This document shows positions 10,873 to 21,388 of a DNA stretch of 64,000 nucleotides, one piece after another. Position numbers and translations under genes: made by a program. The stretch's first letter is position 1. The number at the start of each line of letters is the position of its first letter. Source of the stretch: Lactifluus volemus (lineage: Eukaryota; Basidiomycota; Agaricomycetes; Russulales; Russulaceae); NCBI GenBank assembly GCA_022376515.1, contig WTXI01000061.1, positions 62,001 to 126,000 of the forward strand, given 5' to 3'. The notes beneath the pieces were generated by a model. That model did not search any database. It was not told the origin of the DNA and worked only from the letters and a program-made list of their open reading frames with translations.

Positions 10873-12428
10873 TTACAATACGCTCACCACTCGGGAGAAG
10901 GCAACCGGGTGGCTGCCATGCTGGCGAGCTGCGATGAATGACTGTATACCCTGTTGTGTAGCTTCATCTGGCCGATCCCCAAAGATGGAAAGGCTTTGTA
11001 GTGAGGGGAATACTTCGGCGGCTGATTCCCCCGTGAGCCCTTGTAAAGCAGCTGCGATCAATGATTCCAGTTCGACACGTATCGTAAGACTCTGGACAGA
11101 GGGAAATGATTGAAAAAGTTGGAGCCACAGCGTGGGATCATTGTTATTAGGATCCGGACGTGACCAGGATCGGATGTAGAGAAAGTCCACGCTAGAGCGG
11201 AAGAGCAGAATTTGGCTGCATATTTGCGCTAGGGAAAAGAGTTGCCAGTCCAACCTTTTGCACTTGATATGCCACCAGTGAGTATACCTGGAATAGTAAC
11301 GCGTCGTACTTGAGGAAAAAAATATACGGGCGTCGTAAGAATTGATTTCCAAGGCTAGACTGGATGACCTGAACAACTTTATGTGTTCAAAGAACCGAAT
11401 GATTTGGGGGATGTCAAACACAAGCTGATGGAAGAAGTGTATCTCGAAGTTGTCAAGTATAGAGGCATCGATTTGGGCTGTGAGGACTTCCAAGTACTCG
11501 CTCACACCTGTGAATTTCAATGTTGTGAGAGCGGGGAGGATAAATCGGGTCGGTGGCTGTACAGGTCGGATTCTTCGTTTGGGTTGAGGTGTCGGGGACC
11601 TGAAATGAATGCAGAGGGATTTGAGCTTCGGCAACGCAGACAGGCATCTGGCCATTGTCTCGGGGGGGATGTACCCAGAAGTAGGTATATTGAAAAGATC
11701 AAGAATCGTGAGGTCGCTTGTAGATGAGAGGAGTCGTGGCAAGGACGGAAATGAGATTGAACGTAAAGTGAGATCTTGTAGACACGGCGCAGATCCGTTC
11801 AAGAATGTATCGGGAAGAGACTCCTCATAGCGGGAATTAAGGTGCAGAGATCTTAATGCTGGAAATGGCTCGTCCATTTCCGTGACAAGCTTTTTCCATA
11901 GAAAATCTGCTGGATTGGTGATCATAATCTCGCGTATGCGATCACAGTGCTCCAATGCGGCAACGAGATTGTCGAAATTGTCGTCTTCGGACTTCAAGCT
12001 GACCAATTGTAACGTATAAAATTGGAGAACGAGAGGAAATTCTGGCCAGACATCCAACAGCTTCCTCACAGGTGTTCCCCCCGTGCAAAAAAGTTGCAGA
12101 TTGAGACGAATTGGCGATGCAAAAACGACGTATCGCCATCTTCGGCATACGTGCACCAGTGTCTCCCAGTCCCATATAAATATGAGTGGATTGTCGTAGT
12201 TGAAATTGAGATAGAAATCGAATATCTCTAGGAGGACATTGTCAGAGAGAGATCCGATTGTGACTCGTTGGAACACCGGGCCTAAACCACACCACAACAA
12301 CTTAGCAATCATTGTAGTTGTACCAAAGGTTGTACTTGATAAGTCTCACCTGGTCCTTTTTTTAAAAATCCCTTGAGGTGACGTGCAACAACACCTTTTC
12401 TGATTAAGCCTATGGAATGACTATCCAT
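10873..12428 (-). CDS. F-box/LRR-like protein F4 (type I, intact)
   Basis: Predicted SCF F-box receptor, 495 aa. Exon 1 12428-12350 (leader MDSHSIGLIRKGVVARH), intron 12349-12282 (68 nt, GTGAGA..TTAG), exon 2 12281-10873. The splice gives GPVFQRVTIGSLSDNVLLEIF. F-box core residues about 34-82 (WETLVHVCRRWRYVVFASP). LRR-like region with FPALRSLHL, LPDTFLNGSAPCLQDLTL, FPSLPRLLSST and FILPALTTLKF; the C-terminal third has SLAQICSQIL and ESAAEVFPSLQSLSI. The leader has drifted (KGFLKKGP instead of KELLIQQGP) but stays open. Ends ..HPVAFSRVVSVL, seven residues past the commonest stop. Frame closes exactly after intron removal. Confidence 0.8.
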
Positions 12429-12497
12429 GGGTCAAAGCAATTGGTTGACTGGCGGGTATGGGTACCACCAGTACTCGGTTGCTATGGATGGCTGTCA

Positions 12498-12542
12498 CGG
12501 CAAGGGCCGAGCCGGAGACGGTCTCCGGCTCGGCCCTTGCCG
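12498..12542. repeat. 45-bp near-perfect palindrome (hairpin)
   Basis: Arms of 22 nt (starting CGGCAAGGGCCGAGCC) around one central base. The right arm, TCTCCGGCTCGGCCCTTGCC followed by GGAGAGTC, is the version found at this place in other units (for example 58131-58160, 50100-50130). The left arm is its inverted copy and is not found there. Located in the short gap between F4 and N4. Confidence 0.75.
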
Positions 12543-12627
12543 GAGAGTCAACACTGCGGCAATCACCACCGTCACGTTGAGGGTCGCGATTCAGATTTGG
12601 CATTGAGCCTACAATACTGTACTGAAT

Positions 12628-13215
12628 CATAGACATATCACGCGCGGAAGCAGAGCGCGGAACTTCGCGAGCTTACCGCGAGCAAGGAGCTGACCATTAG
12701 AAGACTCGGAACGCGATGCAAAGTGAGCCCATGCCCTAACCCCTTCCCAGTCCACATTGCCTACAGCGCGACGAAATACCAATAGGAAGTTGACAGGAAG
12801 GCGAGGTCAGTACGTAGAATTTCCGAGTCCATCCCTCCTGTAGAATCATCTCATTTTTTTCAACAGAACTTACATTCACTATCCTTCAGTTGCTCGTCCG
12901 TTGGAGCACTCGCCCGCTGGCCTGGAGCTTGCCGATGACGATATCGACTCGGGGCACTCCCCATGATCGGCGATGTCAATCTCTTCTTCAAGAACCCATG
13001 CGAGGATCCTGATTTCGAGGTTCAGTGTGAACTGATGGCTCGGAGAGCTGATTCCGAGTCGTGACCATATCTTCCTCACAAAATGGGATAAATGACAGCA
13101 CGGATTGGGACGACTAGCATTGCGCTCTTTGCGAACCTTGGATTCGGGATTGTCCGCACGGTTTTAATGTTTTATCAAGATGCTTGGTCGATGCAGGTGT
13201 AAGCTGGTAGGCGAG
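12628..13215 (+). pseudogene. NAT9-like acetyltransferase relic N4
   Basis: Degraded copy facing F4. In order: TATCACGCG..AAGCAGAGCGCGG (YHA..QSAE), a shifted GAGCTTACC block, donor GTGAGC, acceptor before CGCGACGAAATACC, a second intron ending 'tcaacag', then LTF.., a good block MIGDVNLFFKNPCEDPDFEVQCELM near 12960-13035, and TSIALFANLGFGIVR near 13120-13155. The exon holding the acetyl-CoA loop is lost between those two blocks. Several frameshifts separate the parts. Confidence 0.65.
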
Positions 13216-13956
13216 ACAGGTAAAGGGAGTATTCCACATAACACAAAGCGTATTACTATTCATTAGTTGGTACCTTTCCCCTACTTTTTGTGTCTTGGGG
13301 TTCTTGGTAGTGTGGCCCGCGTTAATTTGGACTCGTGCGCATCCTGCACGCGTGTTCTACCTAGCTTCTGCAAGAGCTCTTCCCCACCAATCCGATGGAA
13401 GGGGGTGTCTCCTCTTCGTTCTGCAACTTTCAATTTGGCAATACATTTCAAATCTGTACCTACGGGTGGTGGTTATTGGCGGAGTCATACAAGAGTAAAA
13501 TGAAGGCATCAACAGTGACGTAGCGAAATTCAAGACTATATTTCAAACAGTCAGTAAGGGATCAGAAATGAGGTAGTCAAATGAAGGGGGGCACGAGACT
13601 ATCACAATGTAGAGGTAACGGCAAAGGAATCCACGAGGAGAGACATGAGATCCAAGGCACGCTACTAGTAGAACATCAATCACAAAACTGGGTATTAGAG
13701 ATCCAAGGGGACATGGGCCAGGGTAACGGAGCACTGAGCCGAGATATAAAAGGTGGTCGTGGCTGAGGGGACGTTGGGGATTAGAAGGTGGGACATAGGG
13801 CACGGGCTTGGTGATACGATATACTTGCAGTCCGGAATCGCTGTTGTTAGATCATCCAAAATAACGGAATGAGGTGAGATGATGGAAGGAGGAAAGCGAA
13901 CGAGTGGAAGGAAGAAAACGAGTGTGGTTCCGAGCACAGCGGCGACCATAACGTCT
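13216..13956. repeat. flank repeat block B (copy 1)
   Basis: Shared spacer of the array between an acetyltransferase relic and the 3' end of a type II F-box gene. 'tagttggtacctttc..cctacttt', 'ttcttggtggtgtgg', 'acgctactagtagaacatcaat' and 'gggacatagggcacgggcttggt' recur at 20850-21388; parts recur at 23590-23976, 48070-48437, 58830-59400 and 62255-62456. No gene seen. Confidence 0.6.
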
Positions 13957-15550
13957 TCAATCGACTTCGCGGCAAGAGAAAGCCACAGGGTGAGAAGAGT
14001 GCTGGCGAGCTGCAACAAATGATTGTATGCCTTGATGTACAATTTCATCTGACGACCTCCCCACAATGGAAAGGCTATGTAGTGAGGGGAATACTTCGGC
14101 GGCTGATTCTTCCTTGAGCCCCTGCAACGCAGCTCCGATGAACCGCTCTAGCGAGGCATGTATGTCCAGACTGTGGACAGAGGTAAACGAATGAAACAAT
14201 TGGGACCATAGCGTGGAATCTATCTCGTTCTGCTCGATCCATTCCTCGGGGTCCGAGCGAGGCACGAGGTCAATGTTGAGTGACTCCACGCTAGAGCGGA
14301 GATGGAGAATATGGCTGCATATCTGTGCGACAGAAGAGACTTGCCAATCCAACCTTTCGCACATGATATTCCACAAGCGAGGGCACTCGGAATGAGGCAT
14401 CGTATTTGAGGGGAAAAGGATGGAGGCATCGCAAAACAGATTGAATTTCAAGGCTAAACTGGATGGCCTGAACCAACTTTTGTTACCAAAGAACCGAATG
14501 GTTTGGGGGATGTCAAAGACAAGCTCGGGCTGATGGTGGAACTTCATCTTGAAGTGATCGAGTCGAGGAGCATCGAACCGGGCCGCGAGGACTTCAAAGT
14601 ACTCGCTGACACCTTGAAACCACAACTCAGTTAGAGTGGGGAGAACGAACCGGGTCTGTGGCGGTACAGGTCTGTCTCTTCGCTGTGGGTGAAGTGTCGG
14701 AGATTTGAAATTGATGATAAGGAGTTCGAGCTTTGGCAACGCAGACAGGGATGTGGCCATTGTCACAGGTGAGATGTACCCAGAATCAGGTATATTGAAA
14801 AGTCGAAGAGATGTGAGGTCTCTTGTAGACGACAGGAGCCGTGGCAACGACGGAAATGAGATTGCCCAGAGAGTGAGACCTTGTAGAGACGGGGCGGATC
14901 CATTCAAGAATGTACCGGGAAGGGTAGGCATCTCACCACGTGAGTCAAACCAAAGAGTTCTCAGTGCTGGAAATGGTCGCTGCATTTCCGTGACGATTTC
15001 TTCCCATAGATAATCCACTCTATTGAGGATATGAATGTGGCGTACGCGATCACAATGCTTCAATGCGGCAACGAAGTTCTCGAAGCCGACTACGGGGTTG
15101 AGTAATTCCGACGACGAATTGTGGCAGAAGTTGATAATGATAGGAAGTGATGCCGGCCAGACATGCAACAGTTTCCTCACAGGCGTTTTCTCGGTGCAAA
15201 AAAGTTGCAGATCGAGACGGATTGGTGATTCAAAAACGAGGTATCGCCATCGTTGGCATACATGCACTAGCCTCTCCCAATCGTAGACACGTTCATATTT
15301 GTATTTGTTGATAATGAATTGATAGAAATCGAATATCTCAACGAGGACATTGTCGGGGAGAGCTCCGATTGTGACTCGTTGGGACACCGGTGGGCCTACA
15401 CCACACGACGCAACTCAGCAGTCATTATAGTTAACGTTGTTCCTGACGAGCCTTACCTGATTCTTGTTGAATCAACAATTTCTCCAGTTGAGGTACAACA
15501 ACTTGAACGCTTCTGCTGCCAGTGTTTGAGCCTGTGGAACGGTCATCCAT
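13957..15550 (-). CDS. F-box/LRR-like protein F5 (type II, intact)
   Basis: Predicted SCF F-box receptor, 510 aa. Exon 1 15550-15457 (leader MDDRSTGSNTGSRSVQ, about 31 aa), intron 15456-15396 (61 nt), exon 2 15395-13957, joined as GPPVSQRVTIGALPDNVLVEIF. F-box core at about residues 36-85, with WERLVHVCQRWRYLVFESP. LRR-like blocks: FPALRTLWFDS, LPGTFLNGSAPSLQGLTL, FPSLPRLLSST, FVLPTLTELWFQGVSEYFEVLAARFDAP. The C-terminal part has SVAQICSHIL and SFTSVHSLDIHASLERFIGAALQGL and ends HPVAFSCREVD. F7 is a close paralogue, and their 3' flanks also match, so the whole segment was duplicated. Type II genes differ from type I in VSQRV, FDFYxxIN and the CREVD ending. Confidence 0.82.
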
Positions 15551-15574
15551 TTGAAAAAAAAAACGTTGACCCGT

Positions 15575-15800
15575 GCTTGGCCGGAATACGCCACGTTTAT
15601 CGCCCGGCGGCGGGGGCCGGAGGTTGTGTGGCGCCTCTTTCTTGGTGCCCCCTTTCCAAAACCACTGCATGCAACAGCCCGAATGTCTATGCCCCGCCGA
15701 TCGCGACCCATACTACTGGGCACATCTCAAGGAGAAGAGACAATGGTATACTCCCTCATCTCAGTGCTACCCAAGCATGCGTGAGCCCAAGGCAAGTCTA
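15575..15800 (+). mobile_element. non-LTR retrotransposon 3'-end fossil (type II unit of F5)
   Basis: Between F5 and N5. One frame ends ..PRRSRPILLGTSQGEETMVYSLISVLPKHA, like the extreme C-terminus of agaricomycete LINE reverse transcriptase/RNase H polyproteins and like the longer fragment at 35190-36093, which has LPILLGTSQGGEAV. Only the terminal portion remains, followed by 'gagcccaaggcaagtct', which is conserved in the other type II units. Confidence 0.55.
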
Positions 15801-15899
15801 GAACCCGGGACGACCTTAACTGACCGCCGAGACAACGTAGATCAGTTTTCTACTATACTTACATTCCCCTGGGGTATTGGTAGGTGGTTGGAAGGAAGA

Positions 15900-16303
15900 G
15901 GAGGATAGTGTGTAGCCTTTCCGTGTTCTTCTTTACAGCCACCTCATCCCTTTTGACAGAACCTACATTCATTGTCCTCGCACATCCAATGCAGCCACAC
16001 GGCGACTCTTCTTCAAGAACAAGCGCGAATTCAGTTTGAGGTCGAGCGCAAGGTCGAGCGCGAGGTGATGATAGCCGGTTCGTGACTATGTCTTCTGAGT
16101 CCTTATCTGCTAAATTCAAAAAGAAATGTATTTCTCTACTCCTGCAGAGCCAGAATACCGCGGTTAACGGCGCGGGAATGTTGCGCTAGCGTTTCTCCTA
16201 TATTATGCGTGCGACAAGTTGGGCGTGCAAAAGGAGTCATTCGTAGCACGCATCAGCACGGCCAACACGCACGGTATCCCACTCTTTTCGAGCCTTGGAT
16301 TCG
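15900..16303 (+). pseudogene. NAT9-like acetyltransferase relic N5
   Basis: Downstream exons of the acetyltransferase. The acceptor 'ttttgacag' at about 15960 gives (K)PTFIVLAHP; then a shortened segment FFKN..FEVERKVEREVMIA, a donor GTTCGT after ATAGCCG (16080), acceptor 'ctcctgcag', and EPEYRG.NGAGM followed by LGVQKESFVARISTANTHGI..FSSLGFG. A stop in GGTTAACGG and an internal deletion before FFKN break it. Shows the intron placed exactly inside A|EP of the acetyl-CoA binding loop. Confidence 0.65.
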
Positions 16304-17399
16304 GGCAGCACTCCAAGCCACTTGACTGGTCTCCAAAGATTGGTTGCAGTGATATGGAGCTGTGGTTACCAGTGGTGAGCGAGGATTTGAACTAAAAATC
16401 TGCCATCTAACAGTTTGCGAAGACAGCGTGACCATGAGTAGGTCACCTGTCGGCCGAGGCCGAGATCATAAACGACATGATCTTCAGCGCCGAACGCCGA
16501 AGCTGGAATCCTCTAAAGAAAAGATGTGGATCCCGGCTAGAGCGAAATTATTTAGGTGTCGTTTTTCATTTTCGTGGTTGAAAATATTGTACAGTTGAAT
16601 TGTATGAATTGTACATCATTCTTTTCAACCACGAAAATAATGAAGCGGCTCTTGGTTACCCTCAGCGCCTACAGTACATCTTCGAGATGCTTTCGCCAAG
16701 TCCCGGACCCTTACAAGCCACCTGAAATGGATGACTTCCCGAAGATCATCTTGGGCTTAGAGAATGACTCGGACCTCATCGAAATGTAGCAACGTTTCAA
16801 ACTCATGGAGTTCCATCAGGTTGTAGACGAGATTATCAAGACTGTCGCCAAAGTACGGGCCACGAAGCAACCAGTATACAAATGCTCCTACATATGTATT
16901 CGTATGAAAACATCACCTTCTTTCCAAAGACGCCCTTGCCGATAATAAGGTTAGACAACGTGGATACATGGCTAGCTGACGGTGCATGAACGTATTATAA
17001 TAAAGGGGGACAAGCTCGTATTTCTAGAGCGCCTTTATCTCCCTTTAAGCAAGGTATCGTAGGAGCGAGCGAGCTATCGATGTTCTGAATGCCCGGACCG
17101 GGGATGTCTGGACTCTGGACAGGATCGCGACGGTAGGTGTGCCGCCGATCTGGGAGTCTGGATGTCCTCCTGAGAACTTCTGCACAATATCCTGGACCCT
17201 CTGCACAGATCTGGTTGATCCCAGATATTACGATGGAAACCGGTAGAAACGTCTGCTCAGGTGAAATTGTTATAATAACCCAGCGACGTGAAAAGTTTTA
17301 AGACGGGCCCTACCTCGGCCGTTGCACCACCAGCCTTCCGTACCCTCGGACGGCTTCGTTAATGTGGCGATGCACATACACAGTATGTCACGATTGACC
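16304..17399. other. unassigned 1.1 kb with hairpin and a broken open frame
   Basis: Holds the inverted repeat listed separately. From about 16640 to 16920 a plus-strand frame (KRLLVTLSAYSTSS, DPYKPPEMDDFPKIILG, DLIEM) runs through a TAG at about 16787 and continues QRFKLMEFHQVVDEIIKTVA. This looks like one ancestral coding stretch with an in-frame stop, of unknown family. A tRNA-like B-box (minus strand, about 16375-16395) lacks foldable arms. Confidence 0.35.
16568..16638. repeat. 17-bp-arm inverted repeat
   Basis: ATTTTCGTGGTTGAAAA at 16568-16584 and its exact reverse complement at 16622-16638, with a 37-base AT-rich loop that itself contains TGTACA twice. Could form a hairpin; could be a tiny foldback element or a terminator-like structure. 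No duplicates were seen in the window. Confidence 0.6.
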
Positions 17400-18491
17400 T
17401 CCCTGCGGTGCTGCACTGCGGCTGTTGCCGTTCGCCACTGAGAAGGTTCCTGAGACGGAAACACCGGGTGTGGTGCCAGAGGAAGAATTGGTGACCGGAA
17501 GGTCCGGACATCCTAGGGCACAACTCACATACGTGGGGAACCTTCTGGCAGAAGCACATGCGGGATTTACAACTCGCTACGCGTCGCGCTCGCGCTGGTG
17601 TGGGCCGGTGGCGCTGAGCTGGAAGCGAACTTCCGTCTGGTCGCGGGATAAAGGTCGTACACAACATCATCATTATACTCGTTAAAGGGGCGGGCGCTGC
17701 CCCGAGGAGGTAGTGGTTGGGGATGAAGCTTGATGAAGCCGGCTTATCTCAGCGTCGGGTAACTGTACAATGGCCCGCTACACTTCCCACGCCTGTCATC
17801 CCTCGCCCTACTGCCCCCGCTGTCCTTAAACCCTACTCCATCGTGCGGTCGACTTGTTCAGCCACAAAATGGAGACGCGCATGCCACTGGCATATGTCGA
17901 GACAAGTCACACCGGACCTAAGCATGAGAATATATTGTCTTTTCACACGAATCTTCCAGGCGCTTCCAGGCTATTTTACGGCTTCAGTGATCAGCCTGTT
18001 TGATCCCACACTGCGGCCGGTGCTAAAGACGACTCTGCAATTCATGCATTCACGAAGGCACAGCAGGCCCGGGAGCATACAAAAGGGGCTAGGGAAACTA
18101 GAGCTGTGGCATGAAGGGGAACGTGGAGACTATCACAAATGTAGTGTAATAGTATGAAACGGAGGGCTACTAATCAGCGCGGTGACACCAGGATGCAGTG
18201 CAAGGAAAGGCATGGTAATAGGGAAATGGATTGTGAACTGAGGCGAAACGCGGCCATGTGGTAAAGCACAAGGAGATGCAAGGCGCCCCGGAATATCATT
18301 ACCAAACCAGAGACACACAGGGTTGTGACGTTGAAGAATGCAAGGTGGGCCATACGGGTTGGCGGCACACGTGCTGTCCAAATTTCCATCAGACGAAACA
18401 TAATGGACAGATGATAGGTGGAAAAGGAACGAGTGGAAGAAAGCAAATGTGAGGGTCTTGAAATAAAGTAACAAGCGGTGCTGACCTTCAC
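17400..18491. repeat. 3' flank repeat block C (copy 1)
   Basis: Downstream flank of F6. Phrases such as 'gcgggatttacaactcg', 'gaacttccgtctggtcgc', 'catatgtcgagacaagtcacaccgg', 'gagaatatattgtcttttcac' and 'agtatgaaa.ggagggcta' recur at 26195-26915, 45183-45766, 55580-56573 and 61320-62123, each time just downstream of a type I F-box gene or relic. The segment 17680-17850 also occurs inverted at 42742-42912. Open frames here do not persist between copies. Confidence 0.65.
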
Positions 18492-20025
18492 CTAGCGGAA
18501 TAAAGCGACCGGGTGGCTGCCGTTCTGGCGAGCTGCGATAAATGATTGTATACCCTGTTGTGCAGCTTCGTCTGACTTATTGCCAATAATGAAAATGCTG
18601 TGTAGCGAGGGGAATACTTCAGCGGCTGATTCTCCCGTGAGCCCTTGTAAAGAGGCTGCGATATAAGGTTCCAGCATGACACGTATTGTAAGACTCTGGA
18701 CAGAGGGAAATGATTGAAACAGTTGGAGCCATAGCGTGGGATCCATCTCATCAGGATTCGGACGTGACGAGGATTCGATGATGAGAGAGTTCACGCTAGA
18801 GCGGAAGGAAAGCATCTGGCCGCATATCTGCGCTAGGGAAAGGACATGCCAGTCCAACCTTCCGCCGCAGATATGCCACGAGTTAGAATTCACGGTAGAA
18901 CGTCCCTCACTTGAGGAAAAAAAGATAGAGGCCCCGAAACGATTGAATTCCAAGTCTAGACTGGATGACCTGAACCACTTTAGGTGACAAAAGAACCGAA
19001 TGATTTGGGGGATATCAAACGCAGGCTGATTGAAGAAGTGTATCTGGAAGTCATCGAGTAGAGGGGCATCCATTCGGGCTGCGAGGACTTCCAGGTATTC
19101 GCTCATGCCTGTGAAATGCAACTCTGTGAGAGCAGGGAGGACAAATCGGGTCGATGGCGGTACAGGTCGGTTTCTTCGTTCGGGTTGAGTTGTCGGGTCC
19201 ATGAAATGAATCCAGAGGGATTGGAGCTTTGGCAAAGTAGACAACGATGTAGCCATTGTCTCAGGTGGGATGTACCCAGAATTAGGTATACCGACAAGAC
19301 GAAAATACGTGAGGTTGCTTGTAGACGAGAGGAGTCGTGGCAAGGACGGAAATGAGATTGAGTCCAAACTGAGATCTTGTAGACACGGTGCGAATCCGTT
19401 CAAGAATGTATCGGGAAGAAGAAACCCCTCATAAGGTAAAAAAAAGTAAAGAGATCTTAATGCGGGAAATGGCTCCTCCATTGCCATGACAAGTTTTTTC
19501 CACAGAGAACCCTCTAGATTCAAGCTGGTGATCTCAATCTGGCGTATGCGATCACAGTGCTCCAATGCGGCAACGACATTGTCGAAGCTGTCTTCAAAGT
19601 TGCCCAATGTCGACTCCACATATAATTGGAGAGCGAGAGGAAGTTCTGGCCAGACATCCAACGACTTCCTCACAGGTGTTCTCTCCATGCAATAAATTTG
19701 CAGATCGAGACGGATTGGCGATCCAAAAACGACGTATCGCCATCTTCGGCATACGTACACCAGTGTTTCCCAATCCCATGTGTATCTGCAAGTGGTGAAA
19801 TTGAGATAAAAATCGAATATGTCTATGAGGACATCATCGAGGAGAGATTCAATTGTGACTCGTTGGAACACCTGGCCTACACCACACCACACAACTCAGC
19901 AATCGTTGTGGTCAAGGTTGTGGTTTTAGTTGATGAGTCTTACCTGGTCCTTGTTGAATACAAAATTCCTTGCGGTGATTTGCAACAATATCTTTGTTTT
20001 TTGAGCCTATGGAATGACCATCCAT
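18492..20025 (-). CDS. F-box/LRR-like protein F6 (type I, intact)
   Basis: Predicted SCF F-box receptor, 488 aa. Exon 1 20025-19944 (MDGHSIGSKNKDIVANH), intron 19943-19877 (67 nt), exon 2 19876-18492; junction GQVFQRVTIESLLDDVLIDIF. F-box core about residues 33-78, WETLVYVCRRWRYVVFGSP. LRR-like region: FPALRSLYFFL, LPDTFLNGFAPCLQDLSL, FPSLPRLLSSTSNLT, FVLPALTELHFTGMSEYLEVLAARMDAP. C-terminal SLAQICGQML, FPSVQSLTI, ESAAEVFPSLHSIFIIG; ends HPVALFR. F9 is its closest paralogue across coding, flank and facing relic, so the two represent a recent duplication of a whole unit. Confidence 0.82.
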
Positions 20026-20199
20026 TTTCCAGTGCGTCAAACCGATTTCTGCCAGAAAGTGGTTGTGACATTGGTGGATGACTCGGTCTCCGATTCCGCC
20101 CCGCTGGAACAGCGGCAGTCAACGACGGTCCGGTGACTCCGTCCTAGTCAGTTTGAGGGCCGTCACTGGCCGCTGATGTTGCGCCTACAGCACTTAATC

Positions 20200-20846
20200 A
20201 GAGACATACTATACAGATATCAGGCGTGGAGGCAGAGCGCGGAACTACGCGAGCTTACCGCGAGCGAGGAGCCGACATTGGAGGAGGACTCGGAACATCA
20301 TGCAAAGTGAACCCATATTAGGCCTAACCCCCTCCGGTGACTCGGCTTACAGCGCAACGAAATACCAATAGGGAGTTGGAAAGGAGAACGGAAGACGAGG
20401 ACAGTACGGAACAATTCCGAGTCCATCTCTTCTTTAAAGCACACCTCATTCTTTTTATTTTTACAGAACTTTCATTCATTATCATCTCACGTCCGCTGGA
20501 GCCTTCACACGCCGCCAGTGCCCTCAAGCTCACACATGAGGATATCAGAGCTCTCCCGATGATTGGCGATGTCAATCTCTACCGTCAAGGACCCCCGTGT
20601 TCGAGGTTGAGTGCAAAGTGATGATAATTGATTCATGACTCTTGAGTTCCTCACCCTGTTGAATGGAAAACCCGATGCGTGTCATTGCACCTGTAGAGTT
20701 ACCGCGGTCAAAAACGCGGGGCATGCTGCAGTGCTCCCCCTCTGTTACGCCTGCGAGAAATTGGTGTGCGAAACGAGTTATTCGTGGCGCGAATTGAGAT
20801 GACTAATACGCACATCGTCCCGGCCGCGCTCTTTCAGAAACAGGTA
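20200..20846 (+). pseudogene. NAT9-like acetyltransferase relic N6
   Basis: One of the fuller copies. Order: YQAWRQSAELRELTASEEPTLEEDSE, donor GTGAAC (about 20307), a small exon CGCAACGAAATACC..GGGAGTTGG with GAGGACA, donor GTACGG, acceptor 'tttttacag' (about 20466), then (K)LSFI..RPLEPSHAAS, LTHEDIRALPMIGDVNL. Here a rearrangement removes FFKN. A further acceptor 'cacctgtag' precedes ELPRSKTRGHAA-like sequence and YACEKLV. The first block has TGG AGG where the family has W-M, and the end of exon 1 lacks bases, so it is not functional. Confidence 0.7.
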
Positions 20847-21388
20847 AGGGAGTACTCCACATAAATACAGCGTATTACTGTTCATTATTTGGTACCTTTC
20901 TCCTACTTTTTTTTTTCTTGGGGTTCTTGGTGGTGTGGCAGGCTTTGACTGGACTCGTGCGCATCCCGCTCGCGTCTTCTGCCTCTTCTGCCAGAGCAAC
21001 CGTGACTTAGCGAAAATCAAGACTGTAATCCAAGAAGACCAGAAATGAGGTAGTATGACAATGTAGAAGTAATCCACGAGGGGAAACACGAGACCACGCT
21101 ACTAGTAGGACATCAATGACAAAAATGGGTATTAGAAATGAAAGAGGATATGGGCCAGGGTAACGTAGCACTGAGCCGAGACATAAAGGGTGGTCATGGC
21201 TGAGGGGACGTTGGGGAGTAAAAGGTGGGGCATAGGGCACGGGCTTGGTAATACTATACCTGCAGTCTGGGATTGCTGTCAGATCATCCAAAATAACGGG
21301 ATAAGGTCAGAGGATGGAAGGAGGAAAGGGGACGAATGGAAGGAAGAAAATGAGTGTGGTTCCGAGCACAGTGGCGACCACAACGCCT
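20847..21388. repeat. flank repeat block B (copy 2)
   Basis: Matches 13216-13956 (block B copy 1) over most of its length and leads into the 3' end of F7 just as that copy leads into F5. Slightly shorter through internal deletions. No gene seen. Confidence 0.6.

Noticed and set aside
16355..16440. Minus-strand tRNA-like segment with a B-box (GTTCAAATCC)
   Set aside because: The T-stem bases do not pair, no acceptor stem forms, and the A-box is poor. At best a tRNA or SINE relic.
17425..18157. Open frames in flank block C with Trp/Arg-rich products
   Set aside because: Frames are not conserved among the five copies of the block.
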